From positions 2,046,001-2,110,000 of the forward strand of contig JASISA010000022.1 of assembly GCA_031771865.1 (NCBI GenBank): DNA of 64,000 nt, given 5' to 3'. This DNA comes from Nothophaeocryptopus gaeumannii (Eukaryota; Ascomycota; Dothideomycetes; Mycosphaerellales; Mycosphaerellaceae). Shown in pieces: positions 45,120-55,170 of this stretch. Position numbers and translations under genes: made by a program. The notes under the pieces were generated by a model. It searched no databases, was not told the DNA's origin, and saw nothing but the letters and a program-made list of their open reading frames with translations. How positions within the stretch are numbered: position 1 is the first letter of the stretch; every line of letters begins with the position of its first letter.

Positions 45120-46108
45120 ATGGACTCCTCACAGGTATGTATGGTATAGAATCTGTTGTGGCTGGAGCTCCAGTCCAGTCCAGTCCAAGGGTTGGAATAT
45201 GCTGCGAACACAGATCGTTGCAGTACTACGAACCACGCGCTGACACTCCGATCTGTACAGCGTGAACCTCAACGGCTGTCCGCTCTTTACCAATACCACA
45301 ACGCACCCGAAGTCGCGCCTGCACATGGATTGGAGTATGACGACACGATATATCCTTCGTCCGACAAGTATCCTGTCATAAGAGAAGTGCCTGCTGGGTA
45401 CGACAGATATGGCGGAAAATACGCATTTGAAGGCGACAACAGACCGCCGCGAATCATATTTGGAATGAAGATACGGACATTCCTATTAGTGGCATTGGTG
45501 ATGGCATGTGTGATAGTGGGTGCAGCAGTAGGAGGTGCAGTCGGCGGACAACAATTACGAGAAAAGCAAGACGACACCGCGGCCATGTAGTAAGTCGCAC
45601 AAGCAAGAGCCCCCATTCCAGTCATGCAAGAAAGACCTAACAATCTCACCTCAACAGCACCAACGGCACAAACTCCCCCGTCTCCACAACAAAATCCAAC
45701 CCAACAGCAACATCAACATTTTCCGCCGCCACACCTACCTACACCCCCATATCCGACTGTCCAGCCTCTAACAACACAGTCTACACCTCCTCCTTCTCTC
45801 AACGCAGCACCGGCACGGTCCCCGCCCACGCAGGCCTCAAATTCACAAAATACTGCGACCTCCAAAATCCGCTATCCGAATCCGGCGCGCAACGAATCGC
45901 CGAAGCATTCGTATATTCCTTCTCCGATTGTGTGGAAGTCTGCGCGGGATACAATTTCTGGAATGACGGGAACAATTGTACCGTGGCGGTGTATCAGCCT
46001 TCTGGAGGGAGGCCAGGAAATTGTTGGGTGGGCAATGCGGGGGATATTGGGGATGCGAGCTCGTTCAACGAGACGCAGGGGACGGATGTTGCGCTGTTAC
46101 AGCAATGA
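45120..46108 (+). CDS. Single-pass membrane protein with Cys-rich ectodomain, unknown function
   Basis: Exons are 45120-45134 (15 nt, MDSSQ), 45261-45589 and 45658-46108, giving 264 residues. Donors are GTATGT and GTAAGT, acceptors TACAG and AACAG, and a GCTGAC branch precedes the first acceptor. A cytosolic part contains GLEYDDTIYPSSDKYPV and ends with basic residues; one transmembrane helix spans residues about 78-101 (LLVALVMACVIVGAAVGGA). The outer part has a Ser/Thr-rich stalk, then a domain with seven cysteines including FTKYCDLQNPLSESGAQRI, FSDCVEVCAGYNFW and NCTVAVY. This resembles uncharacterised fungal PAN/apple-like membrane proteins. Type II-like orientation is inferred from the position of the helix. 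Possible role in wall or surface sensing; no direct evidence. Confidence 0.82.
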
Positions 46109-46655
46109 ATGAGTGCTTTTAAGGAAACCGACAGGATTAATGTATAGAAAGAACATCACTACCGGAGAGAAGAACCAAGGACGGCAATGACTGCCCCCCG
46201 AGACCAGCGCCGCTACCGAGCGAAGCGGAGAGAAGAAAGCGATCTACTATCATGCTGCAACGACATACTTTTTTTTTGCTTGGATCTGGATCTGGATTTT
46301 TTTGTTTGTTTGGACACCATTACCCACCGACGCGAGGAGACACAGCAAGGCGCAATTGGCGAAGAATAACCTCCGGAAGGAACGCTCTCGTTTGGACTAT
46401 CTGGAATTACTAGGCATTGAATTGGGAAGAATTGCAAGCGCAAATGGCAGGTCTCGTATGTATTATGGATAACTTGGGTCTTGGAAGATCTAGATGGGGG
46501 AAGGCGGGTGGTCGACAGAAAGCAGTGAGAAGGCAGGCTTTCGTCGCTCGTTTGGCAAGGAGCAATGAATGGCTCTTGTACTGTAGATAACGCGCTAGGA
46601 TCTGAAATGAAATACGTCAAAGAAGGAAGTACCTCCCAAGCTCCTTCTCCCCCCT
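46109..46655. other. Intergenic region between convergent genes
   Basis: No gene; includes short T runs and a GGATCT triple repeat near 46281. Confidence 0.6.
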
Positions 46656-49600
46656 CTATCTACCTCCTCCAGCCTCGACAGCATCTACGTCAACCCTCCA
46701 CAAATCCATCCCAACACCACATACCAGCACGCCCACACCGTCTCTGCGATCTTCGGAATGAACAAGCTCCAAGCTTGAGACATCCGCAATCGCAGTGAAC
46801 ACATTCTTGCGAAGCTTGACGTCCTGGATGAGACAGTCCACCGTCCTTTTATCAGAAACATTGTTCAACTCTAGATTCAAGTCTATTTGCCAAAGCTTGA
46901 TTCGTTGGTCGATACTTGCTGATACGAGCCAGAGACGTGATGGTTTGCTGCCGGGTTGATGGATTGGGAGAATTGCTAGACCTGTGATTGCTGCTGCGTG
47001 GGCGCGAGGGAGAATGAGGGTGCTGGCGGTGTCTTGCTCGATCGAAGGCGATCCAGCTTGTGCGAGCAGGGTAAAGCCAATTGCGTTGTCATCACCGCCT
47101 GAGATCAGTAGTCTGAAGTCGTTCGGAAGAGTATGCGATATCAAACTCAAGATAGCGCTCTGATGAACCTTGTGTCGTGAACGCCAGGTCATGGCTTTGC
47201 TCTCGAGGTTGAGATCCCATGTGGCAAGGTGCCCATCCGTGCTGGTAGTGAGGATCTGCGGGCCATCACACTCAAGCTCAAGGCGGAGGTGGAGACATTG
47301 AGTTAGACATGAAGTAAGATAGTCGCCGGAAGCAAGAAGGGTCCAGGCGCGAGTGGGAGATTCGTACTGCCAATGCTTTACAGAAGAGTCGGAGTAGATT
47401 GTCGTGATGTAGAATTCGGTATTTGCGTGGCTCGGCGCCGTGCCCTCACGTACGTCGAAACCCATGATCCGTAAATCAGATTTCCCGTTGTTGGGCTGGG
47501 CGGACTCGCAAACGACTCCAAGATCAAGGATGACTAGGTCGAAACTGATCTTCCAGACAAAGAACTCTTCAAATCCTCCGCTTGAGAAGAGATAGCTCCC
47601 ATCTAGCGACCACAGCAGATGTTGAATACCAGTCGTGTGTCTTTGCAGAGTATGCAAGCAACGCCAGGCTCCTCCTTGGTAGCGGGAAAGTTTGATGTCG
47701 GTGTCTTCGGCCCCAGTGGCTATCAACGTATTGAGGCATGGTGACACTGCGGTCGCCTTGATTTCTCTTCCGTGGCCTCCTGAGCCCAACGCCTGAAATG
47801 GCAGCTGGTTCTGAACCTGACTATAGAGCTTGGAAGCCTTGGTCCAGACAAAAGCTCCTCCTTCAGCATGAGGAGCAAATGCCCAAGTACGATGAACGCC
47901 CCCACATTCGACCGTCATGATCTCCTGCTGCGAGCTGATATCGTATACGACAAATTGCTTGCCGCGAAAGCCCCACGTCCAGATGTTGCCTTCTGTGGAA
48001 ACCTCCACCCCTTCGATGTTGGGACCAAAGGGGAGATTGAGTTGATGCAGAGTCAGGAGACAGCAGCGTCCCTCGCTCGTTTCGACGCGATGGATGGCAA
48101 AAGTACCGTCTCGTCCAGTAGACAGCAGTAGAGTATTCGCCTTGCCCTCAAAATGCACGCTTGTTACCGCTTCCTTGCCATGAATGTGATGGAAGAGAAC
48201 GGGCTCCAACTGGTGGTCTTCAACACACGAGATGTTCGACTCGTACAGTGCAACACACCCATGTCGAGATCCAAGGGCAAAGACAATGCTGTTTTCTTGA
48301 GTCCATTGCGCAAAACTTGTGACCACGTAGTTCTCCGCCAGATGGAGTATGAGCCCAGTTGAGAAGTCACCAGACTCGCTATGGCAAATCAAGGCTGTCT
48401 TGGATCCGACCATGGTAATAGCCACGCTCCAAGCAGTTTCGTTTCCGCATACTGCTTGTGCGAACAAGCCTGTCACTTTACTGCCACCTTGAGCAATTTT
48501 TGATATTGTTCGACCGGCATGTTCATACGAGTAGACGTCTCCATGTTTTCCAGCGAAGAAGGCTCTGCCCAAAATTCCCGCCATGATCGAGTATCCGCGA
48601 AGATCTGGATACTCCTTGGCGATGCAGTTGGCTACCAAGTGTATATTGTCGTCAGACTTCAAGTCCAACAGAAAGACGGTGCCAGAATCAGTGATGGCCA
48701 GCGCTTCAGTCGTAGAGACAAAGCTGTAGGATCTGAAGTTCGTGTCGGTGGCAGAGGCATCGCACAGCTCTCGATTGATGTCTCGCTGCGCGATACGCCC
48801 AGAGAGGTCTTGCAGCCCTCGCACAACAATCGATCCGTCGGCACCTCCGGTCGCAATCTTTGAATCCATGTTGACATCGACAGACCATACGTTCTTGCCA
48901 GAATGCGCCTTCTGCGTATGTTCAGGAACAAGGGTGTAAAGCACATTCGATCCAGTGGCTTCTCTGATAGACCAACAGATGCATGTTGCATCTTCTCCAA
49001 AGGAGACGACGTATGGCATCAGATTCTTGTTGCGCCCTTCGCCCTGGCTCTGCATGAATCGAATGTGCCAAATGCGAGAGACATGACCCATGGCCTTGGC
49101 TAGGCATATAGGGGCATGGGTGTCTGCGCTCGGCTTTGATCCAAAGCCCGTCTCTCGTTGCTCTTCTTCGAGAGTTGCACTCTGGACAGAGAGGTCTGAA
49201 ACATCCCATAGGCGGATGGTACGATCGTCGCTGCAACTAGCAAGTACATGCTTTCTGCCACCCAAAGCGCCAGCAACTTGGGCAGACGACAACCGCACGC
49301 CGAAGATGGAGCCTTCATGTGCGCCGAAAGTGTAGTGAGTCTGATGTGTTGTTGCGAGCTTTCCGTGTTCATCAATGAACAATTCGCAAGTCCACACAAT
49401 AATGTCGCCAAATGCAGTACCTGACGCAATGAGACATGTGAGAGCACTTAGCCATGATACTTGGGCAGTGTAAAGTATGCAGTTGGAGCCTGGTACTAAA
49501 GGCTCAAGAGTCACACTGAGATCGTCCCGCACCGTAGCAAGTGTGAGGGCATTGTGTGCTGTGACAATGGCTACGTTTCCCGCCCCAAGGCTTCCCTGTC

Positions 49601-49913
49601 GAATTGCAGCGTCCAAGATCCAGTGGGCGGCCTGCAAAGTCTTGCCCAGGACAACTTTGAGACACTGGCCTCCGTTAACATCCAATTTGGCAAGTCGTAT
49701 GGAACGCCCGCCCCAGATGAAGATGGTATCCTCACTCTCATTGCATTGAACAAACCCATGCACGGCTTGTCCGTCGAACACTCGACAGCTTCCGAGCAGA
49801 GTCTTCGTCCTGGAATTGTAAGCCCTGAGTGAGGCGCCTTCACCCGCAAGGATTACATCGTGTTTCCAGAAGGCCAGAGCCGTCACCGGGACACGCTGCT
49901 GCTCATGCTGCAT
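46656..49913 (-). CDS. WD40 protein of the WDR6/Trm734 (Rtt10) family
   Basis: A single frame; the first true ATG in frame is at 49913 (MQHEQQRVPVTALAFW), giving 1085 residues, since the longer upstream frame opens with TTG. About 14 WD repeats can be traced, with FGAHEGSIFGVRL, LASCSDDRTIRLWDVSD, GHVSRIWHIRF, VSFGEDATCICWS and IATGGADGSIVVRGL in order. These match WDR6/Rtt10, the partner of methyltransferase Trm7 that directs 2'-O-methylation of wobble position 34 in tRNA. Family size (about 1000-1200 residues) agrees. The last repeat (LWLVSASIDQRIKLWQIDL) lies near the C-terminus. An undetected 5' exon remains possible. Confidence 0.87.
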   Translation of the reverse strand: MQHEQQRVPVTALAFWKHDVILAGEGASLRAYNSRTKTLLGSCRVFDGQAVHGFVQCNESEDTIFIWGGRSIRLAKLDVNGGQCLKVVLGKTLQAAHWILDAAIRQGSLGAGNVAIVTAHNALTLATVRDDLSVTLEPLVPGSNCILYTAQVSWLSALTCLIASGTAFGDIIVWTCELFIDEHGKLATTHQTHYTFGAHEGSIFGVRLSSAQVAGALGGRKHVLASCSDDRTIRLWDVSDLSVQSATLEEEQRETGFGSKPSADTHAPICLAKAMGHVSRIWHIRFMQSQGEGRNKNLMPYVVSFGEDATCICWSIREATGSNVLYTLVPEHTQKAHSGKNVWSVDVNMDSKIATGGADGSIVVRGLQDLSGRIAQRDINRELCDASATDTNFRSYSFVSTTEALAITDSGTVFLLDLKSDDNIHLVANCIAKEYPDLRGYSIMAGILGRAFFAGKHGDVYSYEHAGRTISKIAQGGSKVTGLFAQAVCGNETAWSVAITMVGSKTALICHSESGDFSTGLILHLAENYVVTSFAQWTQENSIVFALGSRHGCVALYESNISCVEDHQLEPVLFHHIHGKEAVTSVHFEGKANTLLLSTGRDGTFAIHRVETSEGRCCLLTLHQLNLPFGPNIEGVEVSTEGNIWTWGFRGKQFVVYDISSQQEIMTVECGGVHRTWAFAPHAEGGAFVWTKASKLYSQVQNQLPFQALGSGGHGREIKATAVSPCLNTLIATGAEDTDIKLSRYQGGAWRCLHTLQRHTTGIQHLLWSLDGSYLFSSGGFEEFFVWKISFDLVILDLGVVCESAQPNNGKSDLRIMGFDVREGTAPSHANTEFYITTIYSDSSVKHWQYESPTRAWTLLASGDYLTSCLTQCLHLRLELECDGPQILTTSTDGHLATWDLNLESKAMTWRSRHKVHQSAILSLISHTLPNDFRLLISGGDDNAIGFTLLAQAGSPSIEQDTASTLILPRAHAAAITGLAILPIHQPGSKPSRLWLVSASIDQRIKLWQIDLNLELNNVSDKRTVDCLIQDVKLRKNVFTAIADVSSLELVHSEDRRDGVGVLVCGVGMDLWRVDVDAVEAGGGR

Positions 49914-50261
49914 TGATTGCCACTCATGCAGAGAGAGTCGACGGAGATTGTTATGGTAGAGATGGAGGATGGGGTTGCAAGACTGAAGTCGAAGCCTCAC
50001 TGTGGCTTGGTCGCTTGGCCCCCAGTGGCTTCCAACCAAAGGTCAGCTCGCTCATGCTTCCATCAATAACATCACGAGACCATGTATAGACAGATCTCAA
50101 CTGCTTCTTGGAGTCAGACGGCAGTGGGTCTCATGTTCACATGCGAGAACGTCTTAGACATGACATCCGCGCGAACCCTACATCCATCCCGAGTATTGAC
50201 AATCACCGCTCGAGCTTCAGAGCATCGGAGCAGCACTTAGTCGAAGCGGACACCAGGCAGC
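49914..50261. other. Divergent promoter region
   Basis: The 348 bp between the WDR6-like and Atg28-like starts; no clear box found. Confidence 0.5.
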
Positions 50262-51710
50262 ATGTCTTCCAGCAAATCCTGGTTTGCGCAGGCCTCGTCG
50301 AGCAAGAGCCGATTGCTGTCCAACTCGAGCCACGAGCTGCCCCGATGGCGGGATCCGTCTCCTTCAGCATCGATGATTCCACCACCCATCGTACAGAGCA
50401 CATACATTCCACCTCAGAACCCTGCCGCTGAGTCTGTCTTCATCGAGAAGCCCACGGAGCTTGACGATCGCCAACAGCAGTTGGAAGCGGACTTGCAGTT
50501 TCTACTTGACGCTCAGGCAGAAGGCTTGATTCGAGGGCTGGAGGGAGGCTCTCTTGGAGATCGAAGCTCTGCAGGCAGTACGACGCCCACGATACAAAGC
50601 GTACGCAGTCCCTCTGCCCGACCTACCCGAAAACCTATACGGCGCCAGCCGGGACTGAAGAGCGCGAGAAAGGGCATTTACAACAGCATCGTATCACTAG
50701 CGACATTGAAAGACGAGGAGCTTCAGGATATTGAGGGAGAGGTCAGGAGTAACAATGAGACATTGGATCAGATCGACAATTGGGAGAAGAAACGCGAGGG
50801 TCTAAGGGAAGCTTCGCAGAATGCAGACTCTAGCGAAGATACTGTTCGCGTGCAGAGGCTAAGGCAGGAGGCCGATGCGATGCAGGTGGAGATCAATCGA
50901 GTCGAGTTGCACCTGATGGAGCTCAAGTCTAAGCATCGTAAGCTCATGAGGCAGGCTGTCGCTGTCGAGAACTCTGTTCAAGCCAAAATGGCATCGTACA
51001 CCAACAGTTTGCGCATGCTTGAGGACGACATCGAGAAGTTTCTACGCTTCAAGCCAGAAGGTGCCGACTCTTGCCCTGCATCTTCTGATAGCAAGGCTTC
51101 GGTATGGCAGCTTCCGCCGAAACGGAGGAACCTAGACTTGGCCAAGGAGTACTGGAACGAACAACGGGAGACGATCTTGCTCCAACGCAAGGATGCAAAA
51201 TTTGAGAAGTCCGCACTTGTCGAGGGAGCAGCACTTTGGCGAGAAGCAGTGGTGGAGCTCACAGATTTCGAGAAGCTGTTGCGAAGCTCTGTCCGACCTT
51301 CGTCCCCCAATTCACAATCCGCGTGGGAAGATCCGCAGAGTCAGGACACCAATGATCAATCAAAGGAGGTACTACCCAAGATGGAGGGTCTGATGGAGTC
51401 TCTTGAGAAGAAATTGCAGACCGCAGAGGAGCGCAATTGGAAACTTTTGATGGCGGCGATTGGCGCCGAGTTGGATGCTCTTAGGAGAGGCAAGGAGATC
51501 ATGACAGGCGAGCCGGCTCAGCCAAGACCTGAGCCCATCGAAACGAACGGACATGATCTAAGGAAGGCAGATTCAGGAGACGAGATACGCGCTTTGGATG
51601 AGAGCTTTGCAACGGCACGCCCGATTGTGCAGCAGGTTTCGGATGCAGAGGACGAGGAGCCTCCGCCGGAGCTATTATTTTCCCAAGCGCGGGATGTAGA
51701 TACTGAATGA
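50262..51710 (+). CDS. Atg28-like coiled-coil protein
   Basis: Intronless 482-residue frame. An N-terminal Ser-rich part is followed by QQLEADLQFLLDAQAEGLIR (about residues 72-91), a block that I associate with fungal Atg28-type autophagy proteins. Coiled coils run at about 150-255 and 350-410, and ELDALRRGKEIM occurs near residue 408. Atg28 was first described for pexophagy in Pichia, where it links Atg17 to other scaffold parts; the role here is inferred. The acidic C-terminus (DAEDEEPPPELL) is disordered. The name is moderately certain; it is at least a conserved ascomycete coiled-coil protein. Confidence 0.65.
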   Translation: MSSSKSWFAQASSSKSRLLSNSSHELPRWRDPSPSASMIPPPIVQSTYIPPQNPAAESVFIEKPTELDDRQQQLEADLQFLLDAQAEGLIRGLEGGSLGDRSSAGSTTPTIQSVRSPSARPTRKPIRRQPGLKSARKGIYNSIVSLATLKDEELQDIEGEVRSNNETLDQIDNWEKKREGLREASQNADSSEDTVRVQRLRQEADAMQVEINRVELHLMELKSKHRKLMRQAVAVENSVQAKMASYTNSLRMLEDDIEKFLRFKPEGADSCPASSDSKASVWQLPPKRRNLDLAKEYWNEQRETILLQRKDAKFEKSALVEGAALWREAVVELTDFEKLLRSSVRPSSPNSQSAWEDPQSQDTNDQSKEVLPKMEGLMESLEKKLQTAEERNWKLLMAAIGAELDALRRGKEIMTGEPAQPRPEPIETNGHDLRKADSGDEIRALDESFATARPIVQQVSDAEDEEPPPELLFSQARDVDTE

Positions 51711-51849
51711 TCAAATGACTTTTCTCTCCCATTCTCTCTTTCCCAGCGCTGGGTTACATGTCACCCCGCCAGATGATTAACACTCCTATTACATATGCCT
51801 TTTATCTAGAATAAGCGCGCGCTCTCCACTATTCTCCCCCTCCCACCTC

Positions 51850-53085
51850 TCATGATAGTGGCGGTGTGTTGAAGTTCTCAGAGGGCCCTAAGGTCGCTGA
51901 GTCTACCTCTGGGTGCACTGTCTTCATGTGCTCCCTTAGAAGCCAGAGCCTGGCGAGTGGACTGCGATGACGCTTACATTCCTCGAGTGGGCAGTAGTGC
52001 GACAGTCTTGATGGTGGTTTTGCTTCTGGATTCGCCATTTCCGGGGGCCGCAGCAGTGGATCCAGGTTCATTAGCATATCGTCGTCCTCCTCTTCTTCTT
52101 GTTTGATCATAGCATACGATTGGGTTGGACTGAAGGGACCTAGGCGTGGAAACAGAGCTCGCACCTCCTCCATCTATGGCAACTCGTTTGCCTCCCGTGT
52201 TGGTGAGGCTGGCACGCGTTCGCGCATGTGCAAATACCTCCAGATTTGAATGGTCATGGAAGCGGCGCTCGTAAAGCCGAAGTGTGTCTCGAAACGAGAA
52301 CAGAGGTGGTGGAGCGACCGCCAGTTTCAATCGTGGTCGGCAAAGGTCCTAATGTCAATCAGATGGCCTGAATGAGAGTCGCAGTGGATATGCGGTAGCC
52401 GTTGGAGGAAGTTGCTTATCGGAATCTCAGTCAATGGTCCAAAGAGGTCACGCCAGGCAGCGGCGAAGGTAAAGACGCCTGCGAATTGTATTCCGAACAC
52501 GTCAGATTGTGCAGCTGCCAACTCGACCGCGGTCGCGCAGGTAAGGAGTTTCGACGGTTCGACGTGTTCTTGACACAGGGACTATTCTGACCTTTGTCTT
52601 TAGTAGTGAGGCGCATGCAAAACTTCCCAGCGGACTCTTTCTTCCGTCGACACTCCTTGCGAAGGTCAATGAATAACACCTCACCACCTTCTCCTTGCAC
52701 GATCTCGCGGAAGGCTGATACAATATCCTCTGTGAGGGAAGGTGAGTTGTACATGTTCGGGATGTTGTACTTCTTCCGACATGTCCCAAGTACAAGGTAG
52801 ACCTTTTGATGTCCTCGCAATGCGTCAAGCTGCGGCAAGCAGGCCCAAATGAAGTCACAGTCGTCGGGAATGTGGCGAAAGAGGTCGACGTTGCTTCCCT
52901 GGTGCAACTGCTGCTCAATCGAATCCCATACCTGGAAGATTCGTTCTATTGTCGTGAACGCTCTGGAGAACGGTGTTGCCTTGAATAAGTCTCGAGAATT
53001 GCCCGTAGTGTGACCAGTTGCAGTAATGCCATCTTCGTCATCTGTGTCTTGCGGTTCGTCCTCTACTAAATGACCAAATGACTAT
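51850..53085 (-). CDS. Protein with C2H2-like C-terminus, gene structure unresolved or broken
   Basis: Coding text moves through three minus-strand frames. A: open from about 53085 to 52600, with PFSRAFTTIERIFQVWDSIE and YNIPNMYNSPSLTEDIVSAF. B: 52327-52521, FGIQFAGVFTFAAAWRDLFG ... SGHLIDIRTFADHD, probably joined to A by a GTCAGA intron. C: about 52345-52170, RPRLKLAVAPPPLFSFRDTL ... FAHARTRASL. Then back to frame B at 51850-52173, with SPTQSYAMIKQEEEE and a C2H2-like end YCPLEEC ... LREHMKTVH. B to C would be continuous with one more base in the AAA at 52342-52344 (plus strand). No GT-AG intron that I can find explains C to the last frame. The 5' end lacks an ATG; an upstream exon is likely. 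Function unknown. Confidence 0.5.
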
Positions 53086-53341
53086 GACCGGACTCCCAAT
53101 CTCCAGCTGATGTTACGTTTCAGTCCTCTTTCACATGATCATCGGTAGGACTGAGTCTTGGCAGGCACCAGCCGAAGCTCGGTCCGGCTGTGACGTTGCA
53201 CTTCACATCGACTTTCACAAGCTGCTTCAAGCCTAGAACGTGAACATTTACTATCCGCTGCCTGTCAACTCTAGTGCAACAGGGCTTCGCATCGAGCATA
53301 GATCATGCAAAAGGCCGACGTGTCAAAGCTAGTGAGGTGCG

Positions 53342-54623
53342 ATGTTCGAGCCGGCATTCTCGTTCACCGTACCTTCGGTGCATGATGACACACCTTTGGA
53401 CTGTCGAATTTACCATCCCCAGAAGCTAGCAGACGCCAGTAAAGGACAGGCGAAAGGCGCCATTGTCGCTCATCCGTACGCACCCCTGGGAGGATGCTAC
53501 GACGACCCTGTCGTGCTTTCTGTAACCCAGTGTCTAGTCGAGCAAGGATACATCGTTGCTACTTTCAATTTCAGGTTCGAACTCCGCAATGGCAGGAAGG
53601 ATGGTTTTCACTGACGGAAATTTCAGGGGAGCCGGTGATTCTGCGGGCAAGACCTCATGGACCGGCAAGCCCGAGGTCGATGACTATGTCTCGATCGTCG
53701 GCCTGTTGACATACTATCTCAGCCACCTACACGTAGTGGAAGACTCCGACGCCCTCTCGCCTATCCTGTCGACCAGTCAGCCTGAATTCGACTCGGAAAC
53801 TCCCCTTGGACTAGCTGAAAGTGCCATTGCATCCGTGGATCTCCTGCTCGCCGGCTACTCATTTGGCTCACTGATTCTGTCCCAGCTGCCATCAGCTCCG
53901 AGCATTGTGGACCGCTTTGAGGCCGCAGAAAGAGGGACCCCAGCGTCTGAGATCTTCTTGCGAGCTCGAACCCTGGCCAAGCAGACTCTTCAGAGCTCTC
54001 ATGAGTCTTCTGATCAACACAGCTCTCGGAGACCGCTATCAAGCTCGTCTTCCTCTCCAACAGGTTCGCCATCCAGGCCCACGCCAAGAACTATGGGTGG
54101 GGAGGAAACAGAGAGGTCCGAGCGGAGACGAAGTCGAGATGCAAGACGCAGTGGAGAGATCATCAGAGAGGTGCCTCATAATGTGATGGCGCATGTCATG
54201 AAGCATAGCGGACGTCGCCAGCATGCCTCAACGGATGAGCGAAGGCCTGCAACAGCCACGACGTTCGATGGCAAGAGACCTGCAGTATCTGTCAGCTATC
54301 TCTTGATCTCGCCGGTGCTTCTACCGATGACGACGACCCTGTTATCACCTGGCTTGCCCTTCACCTCTGGCTCTGCGGCCGATGCAGGTTTAGGAGCACT
54401 GTCACTACAGCACCCAACTTTCATCCTATTCGGATCATCGGACACCTTCACATCAAGCAAAAAGCTCCTCCAATGGGCCGAGAAACTATCCAAAGATTCA
54501 TCTGGCAACCTAACATACAAGCAAATCGATGGCGCCGGCCACTTCTGGCGCGAGAAAGGAGTTATGCGAGTACTTCAGAAAACAATCGTATCATGGACCC
54601 AGCAGAACTCAATCACTACATGA
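53342..54623 (+). CDS. Alpha/beta hydrolase with Ser/Arg-rich insert
   Basis: Exons are 53342-53574 and 53627-54623 (52-nt intron, TTTCAG acceptor), giving 409 residues. The join produces FNFRGAGDSAGKTSWTGKPE, the oxyanion-side block of this hydrolase group. The nucleophile elbow GYSFG is at residues 154-158 (Ser156), and a histidine in DGAGHFWREKGVM near residue 385 may complete the triad. Between them a low-complexity Ser/Arg/Thr-rich insert spans about 218-308. The fold is close to the dienelactone-hydrolase/KANL3-like proteins; the substrate is unknown. Confidence 0.8.
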
Positions 54624-55170
54624 TATTCCCAACCACCGCACCCGGTATTACTTCAGCAGTGTCCAAACTCTGCGTCGTAATCAACGGCTTTTCAGGAATA
54701 CCCGTAACTCGCGCAGCCGCGAAAACTCCTTGGTCTGGCGCGAGGATGGAAGGATGCGATTTGCGGACTTCGCCTTCGCGGGAGGCTTCTTCGGAACAGA
54801 TTACATGCGAAGTGTTTAAAGAGGGTGCAGGCTATGATGGCGCGACAGTGGAGAAGGAAAAGAGTTAGATCGGTGGGGAAGGGGGAGTAGGGAAAAGCGG
54901 CGCCCATTGAGGCAGTCACACCCTCATGAAATAGATTTTCAGTGATGTCGTCAACAGACAAGTTACCATTGTGCTTGCTTGCGTCCAAGATGCAACAAGT
55001 ACCAAAGAATGCTATGCCGCTCCTTTCGCGCTTGGCATATGTCTCGAGGGTAGTCCCGGAACGCCTCGCTTGCTTTCGTAAATGCGTCAAAAATTTCTGT
55101 CGTCAACCATCATATACCGGCTTCAGAACACTCGGTGCGTGTCCAAAGGCCGTCCTTTCCTAGACCTTCC
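54624..55170. other. Intergenic region between convergent genes
   Basis: No gene supported in this 547-bp spacer. Confidence 0.6.

Noticed and set aside
49914..50039. Longer N-terminus of the WDR6-like protein
   Set aside because: The extension opens with TTG, not ATG, and has no family similarity; the first in-frame ATG is at 49913.
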